Assembly: GCA_964592475.1 (NCBI GenBank)
Contig: CAZQEZ010000004.1
Coordinates: 3,459 to 67,458 of the forward strand
Length of the DNA stretch: 64,000 nucleotides
From: CAZQEZ01 sp964592475
GTDB lineage: Bacteria > Bacteroidota > Bacteroidia > Cytophagales > Cyclobacteriaceae
Direction: 5' to 3'
Shown: positions 45,651 to 53,504 of the stretch, one piece after another
How the letters are laid out: each line of letters starts with the position of its first letter
How positions within the stretch are numbered: the first letter of the stretch is position 1
Made by a program: the position numbers and the translations under genes
Notes under the pieces: model-generated
Told to the model about the DNA's origin: nothing
The model's input: only the letters and a program-made list of their open reading frames with translations
Databases searched by the model: none

Positions 45651-47576
45651 ATGAGTAAACCTATTTTATACAGTTTAATTGTGATATTAATTGCAGGCTG
45701 TAATCCTACAGATAAACAGGAGCAAATCACTGAAGTGCCTTCTTACACCATTGAACAGTTTCTGGAAAGCACTAATATTTTTGGAAGCAGTTTTTCACCG
45801 GATGAAAATAAACTATTAGCGACTAGCAATGAATCTGGCATTTACAACCTGGTAAGTTTATCAGCAGATGGTTCAGGAGATAATTCTTTAACCTCATCGG
45901 ATTCTACCTCATTATTTGCCATTAGTTACTTTCCAAATGATGAACGTATCCTTTTCTCAGCAGATCAAGATGGTGACGAAATTGATCATATTTATTTGTT
46001 GGATACAAGCGGAATAGCTACCGATTTGACTCCTTATGAAGGAGGCAAATCCAATTTTTTTGGATGGTCACGTGATTTGAATAGCTTTTTATTCACCAGT
46101 AATCAGCGTGATTCCCGCTTCTTCGATCTCTACGAAATGGATTTGGAAACATTTACAGCCGATATGCTATACCAAAATGATGAAGGCTACAGCATCAGCG
46201 AACTTTCGCATGATAAAAATCTTTTAGTGCTTACCAAAAACATTACTACTTCCAACAATGAGATGTATTTATATAATATGACCACTCAGGACATGCTGCA
46301 TATTTCTGAGCACGATAGTAGCGCCACTTACAATCCGGCGTTTTTCACATTAGACGATCAGAGCCTGTTTTTCATGACCAATGAAGGCAGTGAATTTACC
46401 TATCTCTCTAAATACGATATTGAAAGTGGAAAAAAAGAAAAAGTATTTGAAACTAATTGGAATGTGGCTTATGCTTATAACAGTTATAATGAAAAATATC
46501 GTGTGATCGGCATTAATGAAGACGGGCGAACAAAGCTAAGAATGGTGGAACTAGCAACTGATGAAAAGGTAGAACTGCCTGACCTGAATGGTGGTGAAGT
46601 CACATCAGTAAGTATTTCCCGCGGTGAAAACAAGATGCGACTAAGTGTTTCCGATTCACGTACTCCCAGCAAGATGGTAATATATGACTTGGAGCAAGAT
46701 AAATTAACAGAATTAACCAATACCCTAAACCCTGAAATTGATCCAAAATTCCTGGTAGATGCAAAGGTAATCCGGTTTGAGTCATTTGATGGACTGCAAA
46801 TTCCTTCCATTTTTTATAAACCTCACCAAGCCACATCAGAAAATCCTGCACCGGCTATGCTTTGGATTCATGGTGGCCCCGGTGGTCAAAGCCGTGCGGG
46901 GTACAGTCCAATTATTCAATACATTGTAAATCAGGGATATGCAGTACTTGCAGTAAACAACAGAGGCAGTAGCGGTTATGGCAAATCCTTTTACCAAATG
47001 GATGACCAAAAACATGGAGATGTGGATTTGAAAGATTGTATTTGGTCTAAAAAATACCTTTCCAAACTTGATTTTATCGACAGCACAAAAATTGGAATTA
47101 TGGGAGGATCTTATGGCGGATACATGACTATGGCTGCGCTTACTTTTGCGCCAGAAGAATTTGAAGTGGGTGTCAATATATTTGGAGTTACTAATTGGTT
47201 GCGAACGTTGAAATCAATTCCACCCTACTGGGAGTCATTCAGGGAGGCGCTTTATCAGGAAATGGGCGACCCCTTTACTGAAGACTCTTTAAGGCTTTAT
47301 GATATTTCTCCCTTATTTCATGCCGACCAAGTGACTAAACCATTGATGGTATTGCAGGGTGCTAATGACCCCAGGGTCTTGCAGGTAGAATCCGACGAAA
47401 TAGTAGAGGCAGTAAATCAAAATAACGTACCGGTAGAATACGTGTTGTTTCCCGATGAGGGACATGGTTTTGTAAAAAAGGAAAACCAAATTAAAGGCTA
47501 CAAAAAAATAGTTGAATTTTTAGATAAGTATTTGAAAAAAGAGAATCCTGACATCAACCAGGAAATTTCTTCTTAG
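45651..47576 (+). CDS. S9-family prolyl oligopeptidase/dipeptidyl-peptidase-like lipoprotein
   Basis: 641 residues from MSKPILYSL; the 21 upstream codons form no better start. The signal peptide with lipobox (LIAGC) predicts lipid anchoring. The N-terminal half (about 30-370) is a PD40-type propeller (FGWSRDLNSFLFTSNQ, NPAFFTLDDQSLFFMTN). The C-terminal half is an alpha/beta hydrolase: LWIHGGPGGQSRAGYSP, nucleophile IMGGSYGGYMTMAAL, the acid loop LQGANDPRV and the His loop PDEGHGF. It removes short peptides or dipeptides from peptide substrates outside the inner membrane. A strong terminator follows directly. Confidence 0.93.
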   Translation: MSKPILYSLIVILIAGCNPTDKQEQITEVPSYTIEQFLESTNIFGSSFSPDENKLLATSNESGIYNLVSLSADGSGDNSLTSSDSTSLFAISYFPNDERILFSADQDGDEIDHIYLLDTSGIATDLTPYEGGKSNFFGWSRDLNSFLFTSNQRDSRFFDLYEMDLETFTADMLYQNDEGYSISELSHDKNLLVLTKNITTSNNEMYLYNMTTQDMLHISEHDSSATYNPAFFTLDDQSLFFMTNEGSEFTYLSKYDIESGKKEKVFETNWNVAYAYNSYNEKYRVIGINEDGRTKLRMVELATDEKVELPDLNGGEVTSVSISRGENKMRLSVSDSRTPSKMVIYDLEQDKLTELTNTLNPEIDPKFLVDAKVIRFESFDGLQIPSIFYKPHQATSENPAPAMLWIHGGPGGQSRAGYSPIIQYIVNQGYAVLAVNNRGSSGYGKSFYQMDDQKHGDVDLKDCIWSKKYLSKLDFIDSTKIGIMGGSYGGYMTMAALTFAPEEFEVGVNIFGVTNWLRTLKSIPPYWESFREALYQEMGDPFTEDSLRLYDISPLFHADQVTKPLMVLQGANDPRVLQVESDEIVEAVNQNNVPVEYVLFPDEGHGFVKKENQIKGYKKIVEFLDKYLKKENPDINQEISS

Positions 47577-47583
47577 TAACTTT

Positions 47584-47611
47584 AGGTCACTGAAACACAG
47601 TGACCTTTTTT
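47584..47611 (+). terminator. Rho-independent terminator
   Basis: AGGTCACTG (47584-47592), loop AAACA, CAGTGACCT (47598-47606), then TTTTT. A perfect 9-bp stem after the S9 peptidase gene. Confidence 0.9.
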
Positions 47612-47632
47612 GTTCTATTAAATTCAATTGCA

Positions 47633-48118
47633 ATGGGAAATTATCAAACTAAAGTAGACGAATTTTTAAAGCATAAAAAAATTGCTGTGGCAGGATATTC
47701 TTGCCAGGATAAAAATACCGGAAATTTAATTTACGAAAAGATGGCAAAAAACGGCTATCAGGTTTATGCTGTAAACCCTAAAGCAAATACTGCCAACAAC
47801 ATAAATTGCTATCCGGACCTACAATCAATACCAGAAAAAATAGACGGCGTAATAATAACAGCGCCTCCTGCTGCCGCAACTAACCTAGTAGAGCAATGCA
47901 TTAGTAGTGGAATAAATAAAGTGTGGATGCATCGATCTATTGATAACGGTAGCTACTCTCCTGAAGCAGAGAAACTGGCTATAGAAAATGGAATCTCTGT
48001 AATTAATATAGGCTGTCCAATGATGTTTATCAAGCCTGATTTATTTCATAGGTGTTTTCGTTGGGTTATGAAGGTACAAGGTAAATTTGAGGAAAAGGAA
48101 CAAAACAATATGGCATAA
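47633..48118 (+). CDS. CoA-binding-domain protein
   Basis: 161 residues from MGNYQTKV; an upstream in-frame Met at 47600 lies inside the preceding terminator and is rejected. A single Rossmann-type CoA_binding_2 domain: KIAVAGYSCQDKNTGNLIY, YQVYAVNPKA, IDGVIITAPPAA and KVWMHRSI. Such proteins resemble the CoA-binding part of succinyl-CoA synthetase, but their role is unknown. The conserved Cys of these proteins occurs at NIGCPMMF. It is transcribed alone between two terminators. Confidence 0.88.
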   Translation: MGNYQTKVDEFLKHKKIAVAGYSCQDKNTGNLIYEKMAKNGYQVYAVNPKANTANNINCYPDLQSIPEKIDGVIITAPPAAATNLVEQCISSGINKVWMHRSIDNGSYSPEAEKLAIENGISVINIGCPMMFIKPDLFHRCFRWVMKVQGKFEEKEQNNMA

Positions 48119-48120
48119 AA

Positions 48121-48149
48121 AAAGCTGTCATTTGTTTGACAGCCCTTTT
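48121..48149. terminator. Hairpin terminator
   Basis: GCTGTCA (48124-48130), loop TTTGTT, TGACAGC (48137-48143), then CCTTTT. A-run before and T-run after, so it can serve both convergent genes. Confidence 0.8.
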
Positions 48150-48171
48150 AGCAAATTTGTGGAAACTAATA

Positions 48172-48657
48172 TTAATCTTTTAACACTACATTTGAAAATG
48201 CTTCAATAACTTCATCAGGTTTTCGATTATCATTCAAAAACTCTTCAAAATTATCGGTGGGTTGATAAACTATTGAAATTCCAATGTTTAAAAAATGTTC
48301 AAATTCATTAACAGCTTCATCTTCTGTCATTTTATTTTTTTTCACCATTTTCTTATAGTGCTTATTCAATTTCTTAAGAGAATAATAAATTGCGGGTTTA
48401 TCAACTATGGTCTTGGTGCCCGGAGAAGTTGCAGTACCGGGCTCCTCATAAGTATATAACTCCTGCAAAATATAGAACTTTTTAGCAATTTTATCTCCAA
48501 GAAAATTTCTTGAAATAAATTGTTCAATAACTTTAACTTCATTTACATTATCTAACTGTTTGTAGAAAACGAACTTTTGGTTATCTACGTTATCGCTTCC
48601 ATTAACACTTAATGTAGCTATTATCATAAAACAAACAAGTAATAAACCTTTCTTCAT
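48172..48657 (-). CDS. Secreted hypothetical protein
   Basis: 161 residues with a signal peptide (LLLVCFMIIATLSVNG). The mature part is lysine-rich and mainly helical: KAIYYSLKKLNKHY is typical, with KKMVKKNKMTEDEAVNEFEH in the middle. No Cys and no known domain. It is transcribed alone; a terminator lies between it and the convergent CoA-binding gene. Confidence 0.7.
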   Translation of the reverse strand: MKKGLLLVCFMIIATLSVNGSDNVDNQKFVFYKQLDNVNEVKVIEQFISRNFLGDKIAKKFYILQELYTYEEPGTATSPGTKTIVDKPAIYYSLKKLNKHYKKMVKKNKMTEDEAVNEFEHFLNIGISIVYQPTDNFEEFLNDNRKPDEVIEAFSNVVLKD

Positions 48658-49373
48658 ATCTGTAATTTTAATTTGAGTGTAATAAATAAATAAACATACT
48701 CCATTTTAAGTTAGGTGCAATTATAATAAATAAAAATGAGTTTTCAAAAATTAGCACCTGTTTATTATGAATTATAATGTAACCTAACTAATAAATTAAA
48801 ATTTAGTTAAAATAGTTTCATTTGCATTAAAATATTCTTATAATTTCGTCTGTTTCTTTAAGAGTAAATAACTAATAATCGCTGATAAGAGGATTTGTGA
48901 ATAATTATTTTGAAAAAATGCTGCCGAAGAAATAATAGTGCTTATAAAGCAGCAAATATAAAATAATTGCTCTTAATTTGCTTACGTGACTGAAAGGGGT
49001 ATCGGCTAGAAGTCAAGAAGTGCTTTTTTCTACATTTCTATCTGCATTTAATAAATCACTTACCAAAAAAGCTATAAACATACTTATTAATCCTGACCTT
49101 CTTAGAAAAAAAGTTGGTAAATATAATGCTTGTTTATATTTATGAAAAGTCTTATTTGGCCTATTTCAATTGGCAATTTAGGGTAGCTATTTTAATTTAC
49201 TCTGCTAATACTACAAGCAAGCACTTCAGTAGAAGGATATTTGAATAATTCGCTACTTTTATTTCAAAAAGTATATTTTATGGTGTCTTTTGTCTTTTAC
49301 GCAAAATAAAAACAAAGCAGCACCTTACGTGTTGCCATAGTATATAAGATTTTTAACCAAATATTTTTTAATT
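48658..49373. other. AT-rich intergenic region
   Basis: About 715 bases without a credible gene. Short frames have no start, no signal and no biased composition. No repeats or stable hairpins were seen. Confidence 0.45.
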
Positions 49374-49535
49374 ATGTTACGATGGATATTAATTTTTTTA
49401 GTACTTGCTTTAATTGCAGCTATTTTCGGATTTGGTGGCATTGCAGCCGGATTTGCAGAAATTGCTGAAATTTTGTTTTACATTTTCTTGGTAGTGCTGG
49501 TAGTAATGCTAGTATTAAGGCTCGTGGGGAAATAA
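49374..49535 (+). CDS. DUF1328 family small membrane protein
   Basis: 53 residues, a complete member of the YtjA/DUF1328 family: LIFLVLALIAAIFGFGG, IAAGFAEIAEILFYIFLVVL and a final LRLVGK. Two transmembrane helices with a glycine-rich turn. Function is unknown in all bacteria; in others it is often stress-induced. It stands alone between long non-coding stretches. An inverted repeat (TGTGGAAT at 49540, ATTCCACA at 49581) follows the stop and might form a long-loop 3' hairpin. Confidence 0.88.
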   Translation: MLRWILIFLVLALIAAIFGFGGIAAGFAEIAEILFYIFLVVLVVMLVLRLVGK

Positions 49536-49751
49536 CATTTGTGGAATTTAAAGGATCATGAGGCATTATTTGAGTAATATATTCCACATGCTAAGCACCC
49601 AAAATAGCTTCAGAAGACATTAAAAATCGATTGGCATAGATTTTAGCCTATAATTATTGATTCTGGTGCTATTTTTTTTGGATTTTAATAATTTTTTAGG
49701 TACCAGCGTAATCGGAATTTTCAGTTATGCCACACGATTAGTTAATAATAT

Positions 49752-49785
49752 AAGTGCTGTGAAGTAGGATTCGCGGCACTTTTTT
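49752..49785 (+). terminator. Strong hairpin followed by T-run
   Basis: AAGTGCTGTGAA (49752-49763), loop GTAGGA, TTCGCGGCACTT (49770-49781), then T's. A 12-bp stem with two G-T pairs, more than 200 bases past the DUF1328 stop and before the aldo/keto reductase promoter. Confidence 0.6.
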
Positions 49786-49829
49786 AATGCTCAGCAAAAA
49801 TTGTATTATTCCCTCTTCTTATTTATCAT

Positions 49830-49837
49830 TAATTTTG
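49830..49837 (+). promoter_or_regulatory. -7 promoter element of the aldo/keto reductase gene
   Basis: TAATTTTG matches TAnnTTTG and is followed by C. It is 30 bases before the ATG at 49868, which supports that start over the upstream in-frame ATG at 49787. Confidence 0.4.
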
Positions 49838-49867
49838 CGTCGTTCAAAATTTTATACAAAACTTGCC

Positions 49868-50866
49868 ATGGATTATATTAAATTACCGCATACGGATTTT
49901 GAAGTTACACGAATGGCTTTTGGTGCCTGGCCAATAGCCGGTGGTTTTAACTGGGGGCCACAAGATGAAAAAGAGTCCAAAGCTACATTGAGAGCTGCTT
50001 ATGATGAGGGCATTAATTTTTTTGATACTGCTAAAGGTTACGGAGCAGGAAAGTCGGAAGAGCTAATAAGTAAAGAACTGGGGGATGTAAGACAAAAAAT
50101 TTTCATCGCCAGTAAAGTTTCTCCGGATGAATTGGACTATCCCACAATAAAGGAGGCGTGTCATGACCGTCTTACCTCATTAAAAACGGATTATATAGAC
50201 CTTTTACAAATTCATTGGCCCAATTGGGAGGTGCCTTTTGAAGACACTTTTAAAGGGCTGGAAGAACTAAAAAAGGAAGGGAAAATAAGAGCTTACGGTG
50301 TATCTAATTATGGGCCCGGAGATTTGAAGGATGCGATTGCTGCTGGTGCTAAGCTTACTAGCAACCAACTGCCATATAATTTACTATGGCGAGCCATAGA
50401 ATACGAAATAGTACCTGAAGCTCAAAAATACCAAGTGCCTACCCTTTGCTACATGCCTATTATGCAAGGTATGCTGGCGGGCAAGTTTGCCAACGCGGAT
50501 GACGTACCGGAAGATAGAGCGCGAACTCGTCATTTTTCTCCCAAACGTGGGCAAATCAGGCACAAAGAACAAGGTTGCGAAACACTTACATTTGAAACCA
50601 TTGCAAAAATAAAACAGGTAGCTCAGGAAATTGAGGTACCCATGGCAGACATGAGCATGTCGTGGCTGATGGCTCAGCCAAGTGTAGCATCCATACTAGT
50701 GGGCGCTCGCAATGTAGATCAGGTAAAACGTAATATCAACGCGCTTAATGTACAATTACCAGAAGAAATAAGACAAAAATTGGCTGATATTTCAAAACCA
50801 CTAAAAGAGACATTAGGCAAAAATCCGGATTTATGGCAAAGTGGTGATGATGCTAGGTACCGGTAA
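49868..50866 (+). CDS. Aldo/keto reductase
   Basis: 332 residues from MDYIKLPHTDFEVTRMAFG. AKR-family TIM barrel with the catalytic-region NFFDTAKGYGAGKSEELIS (Asp and Tyr), the catalytic Lys in FIASKV, and IDLLQIHWPNW carrying the active-site His. YGVSNYGPGDL and SMSWLMAQPSVASILVGARN are also typical. NADPH-dependent reduction of carbonyl compounds is expected; the natural substrate is unknown. The gene is close to no related metabolic genes. The upstream extension to 49787 would run through the promoter and is rejected. Confidence 0.9.
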   Translation: MDYIKLPHTDFEVTRMAFGAWPIAGGFNWGPQDEKESKATLRAAYDEGINFFDTAKGYGAGKSEELISKELGDVRQKIFIASKVSPDELDYPTIKEACHDRLTSLKTDYIDLLQIHWPNWEVPFEDTFKGLEELKKEGKIRAYGVSNYGPGDLKDAIAAGAKLTSNQLPYNLLWRAIEYEIVPEAQKYQVPTLCYMPIMQGMLAGKFANADDVPEDRARTRHFSPKRGQIRHKEQGCETLTFETIAKIKQVAQEIEVPMADMSMSWLMAQPSVASILVGARNVDQVKRNINALNVQLPEEIRQKLADISKPLKETLGKNPDLWQSGDDARYR

Positions 50867-50918
50867 CAATTTTAAAAAAAGATTATTGGGAAAATCGGGA
50901 AACGGGTTTTGACCTTTG

Positions 50919-50943
50919 CTACCTGGTATTAAAAATCAGGTAG
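50919..50943. other. Small stem-loop
   Basis: CTACCTG pairs with CAGGTAG across an 11-base loop, between convergent genes. There is no T-run, so its role as a terminator is doubtful. Confidence 0.3.
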
Positions 50944-50966
50944 ATTCATCTTTCGCTTAAGTTCAT

Positions 50967-52448
50967 TTAATTTGTTGTAATAATTTCCAAATCGATTTCT
51001 TTTTCTGATGGAAAATGCTCTTCCAGTTTTTTTAAAAACAAAGTATAAATCAATATACCGTCATTAAGGGCTTCTTTACTAATGCTTTCGTTGGCATTGT
51101 GTACATTTTTAATTTCTTGCTGGGTCACTTCTGCTGGCATAAAACCATAAACCGGTATACCGGCTTCACGAAAAAAACCATTATCAGTAGTTGCCGGAAA
51201 GAGCATGGGAATTACGTGCACGTTTTCAGTAGGATGGTAAGCATGTAAACTTTCTTCCATCGAATGATAAAATATATCGGGTCTGGTACTAATACTGGCA
51301 GGGCCTTCATCCAAAATTTCAATGGATATACGAGGTTCTTGAAGCGCCTTTTTTATTTTTCTGATAAAGCTTTTCTTTTTAGTTCCTGGTAGTAGTCGAC
51401 AATCAAGAATTGCTCGTGTTTGAGGGGCTATTTGATTTGGCGACCCGGGAGGATTGTTTAAATTGGTAACGGTAACAGTGTTGGTAAGAAGTGAACGATA
51501 AAGTGGGTCTTTTTTAATGAAGCTTTTTACAAAGGGATTGAATATTACCCAATTGGCATGTTTTATCACAAAACCTCGAAGACCTCCAATAGCAGAACCA
51601 AACTCCTGGAACATCAATCGATTGGCATGATTAAATTTAAGCTTTGTTTTTTTATGATTTAGCCTACTAAGTGCTTCTATCATCGATTTATTAGGATAAG
51701 AAAAGCCCGGGGAAGCACCGTGTCCATATACTTTTTCTTTAAGGGTAAGCTCTAACCAAAGATTCGTTTTTTCAGCTATTGATATACCATAAACAATTTC
51801 GTCTGGTTTACCTGGCAGCACTCCTCGCATACCTGAGCCTCCTTCGCCCATTGCTACCACTGGATTAAGGTATTCTAAATAATCTTTAACTATAATTTGG
51901 GCCCCTTTCATACCACCGGTTTCTTCTCCTGAAACACTTAGCATTGTAACATTAAAAGGTAAGTTGCTTTCGCGCTTAATTTCATTAAAATTGAGCAATG
52001 CCATTAGTTGCATTATGGCTAATCCTTTACAATCAATTGCACCTCTTCCCACGATTGCAGAATCATTGACAACTCCTGCAAAAGGCCCTACTTGCCAATC
52101 ATTGCTCTCACCTGCAGATACCACATCGATATGATTTAATAAAATAATATTGGGCTTACCTAAAGATAAAGGGTAGATGGAAGCGGCAAAGTTATAGCTG
52201 TCTTTTTCATCATTAAATACCTCTACATGAAGCTTGTTAGCAATACAAAAATCAGCCAGAAATTGTCCTGCCTCTTGCTCATTACCGGTTACTGATGGTA
52301 TCTGAATGTATTTTGATAATAAATGTATAGCTTCTGAAAAATTAGGGGCCAATGATGATGGAGCTTGAGCACTAATTTTTTTGTCATTATCAGCAAAAAC
52401 AAAATTAAATTGAATTAAAGTTAATAAAAGAAGAAAATAATACCTCAT
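50967..52448 (-). CDS. Secreted M20-family metallopeptidase
   Basis: 493 residues from MRYYFLLLLTLIQF, the start of a signal peptide; the open frame extends 58 codons upstream without similarity. Di-zinc ligand motifs of M20 are present: NHIDVVSAG, GRGAIDCKGLA, SGEETGG (catalytic Glu) and TTDNGFFREAGIPVYGF. A dimerisation domain (about 210-330) is inserted. It is exported and most likely acts as a peptidase or carboxypeptidase on short peptides in the periplasm. It is transcribed in the same direction as the HAD gene upstream, but 195 bases separate them. Confidence 0.9.
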   Translation of the reverse strand: MRYYFLLLLTLIQFNFVFADNDKKISAQAPSSLAPNFSEAIHLLSKYIQIPSVTGNEQEAGQFLADFCIANKLHVEVFNDEKDSYNFAASIYPLSLGKPNIILLNHIDVVSAGESNDWQVGPFAGVVNDSAIVGRGAIDCKGLAIMQLMALLNFNEIKRESNLPFNVTMLSVSGEETGGMKGAQIIVKDYLEYLNPVVAMGEGGSGMRGVLPGKPDEIVYGISIAEKTNLWLELTLKEKVYGHGASPGFSYPNKSMIEALSRLNHKKTKLKFNHANRLMFQEFGSAIGGLRGFVIKHANWVIFNPFVKSFIKKDPLYRSLLTNTVTVTNLNNPPGSPNQIAPQTRAILDCRLLPGTKKKSFIRKIKKALQEPRISIEILDEGPASISTRPDIFYHSMEESLHAYHPTENVHVIPMLFPATTDNGFFREAGIPVYGFMPAEVTQQEIKNVHNANESISKEALNDGILIYTLFLKKLEEHFPSEKEIDLEIITTN

Positions 52449-52643
52449 GAGATCAATTTTCTGGTGTAATATAGAACAATATTTAAATTTAGCAAAATAT
52501 TCTTGCAGATACAAATTTTTAACCTTTAAAAGCTTCATGAAAAATGCTTGTGTAATATTTATTTTTAGAATAGAGATATTTAAATAAACTTTGACCAGGC
52601 ATAGTAAAAGATGAGAATACAAACAATAATCCGATGACTAATT

Positions 52644-53279
52644 TCAGGAATCTATCCATGCTGATATTTCGTGATAATTATTAAAAATGGCAATATCTAA
52701 ATCCTGTTGAAGTAGACCGGAAGTATTTAACCCTGCCACAGTACAACCCGAGGCCTTAGCTGCCTTAACTCCAGACGGAGAGTCTTCCACAATTAAGCAA
52801 TCTTTGGCCTCACATTTTATTTTCTGCAAAGCCAATAAATAAGGAGCCGGGTTGGGTTTATGATCTTGTGTGTCTTCAAATCCTACAAAAAATTCAAATC
52901 GATCCTTTATCCGCTCCTGATGCAATACAGCTTCTATTTCCTTCCTTCCGGAGGAAGATACTACTGCCATAGGCACAGCTCCATACATCTTTTTTACAAA
53001 AATTTCTCTACCAGGCACTTCCTCTAAGCCATTTTTTATTATTGATAAAAAACTATCCTGTTTAAGGCTAAAAATCTGCTTTTCGTCAAATTCCTTTTTA
53101 CTTCTGGCTGCTACTTTTTGTGCTATTTGACGGTCAGTATGGCCAATGATATCATCTTCTCCCAATATATCAACTGGCATTTGCAATTGCTTAATAGCCT
53201 GCTGCCAGGCCTGATAATGCAATGGTTCACTAAGTACCAGTACTCCGTCCATATCAAAAAGAATTGCTTTAAACTGCAT
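52644..53279 (-). CDS. HAD-superfamily hydrolase, beta-phosphoglucomutase-like
   Basis: 211 residues from MQFKAILFDMDGVLVLSEPL, a normal start; ATG 53285 is an alternative, and an open frame further upstream (to 53405) lacks similarity. Motif I is FDMDGVL with the nucleophile Asp, motif II AVVSSSGRKE, motif III the Lys at QDHKPNPAPYLLAL, and motif IV IVEDSPSGVKAAKASG. The cap is helical. It may be a phosphatase for sugar phosphates or other small phosphates, or a phosphoglucomutase; the sequence does not decide. A TTTATTTG box (near -7) on this strand lies just upstream of both short starts. Confidence 0.88.
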   Translation of the reverse strand: MQFKAILFDMDGVLVLSEPLHYQAWQQAIKQLQMPVDILGEDDIIGHTDRQIAQKVAARSKKEFDEKQIFSLKQDSFLSIIKNGLEEVPGREIFVKKMYGAVPMAVVSSSGRKEIEAVLHQERIKDRFEFFVGFEDTQDHKPNPAPYLLALQKIKCEAKDCLIVEDSPSGVKAAKASGCTVAGLNTSGLLQQDLDIAIFNNYHEISAWIDS

Positions 53280-53504
53280 AGGCATAAATATTTGAGGCAA
53301 ATAAAAGGTGAAAAGATGAGTTGTGCAAATAAGTAAGATTACCATTTGGAAATCAACCATAATGTCTGCTATAAAAATCGGGTTGTCAAATATCAAATGC
53401 TCCAAAATAAAGCTTTTTAATGCTACTTTTTTTACGAAAAACTTACGACTAAACTACCGGCAATTCATTTTATTATTATATTGGCAGTAAAACTTACTAT
53501 ACCT

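Noticed and set aside
47600..47632. Upstream Met for the CoA-binding protein
   Set aside because: It falls inside the hairpin terminator of the S9 gene, and the family similarity starts at 47633.
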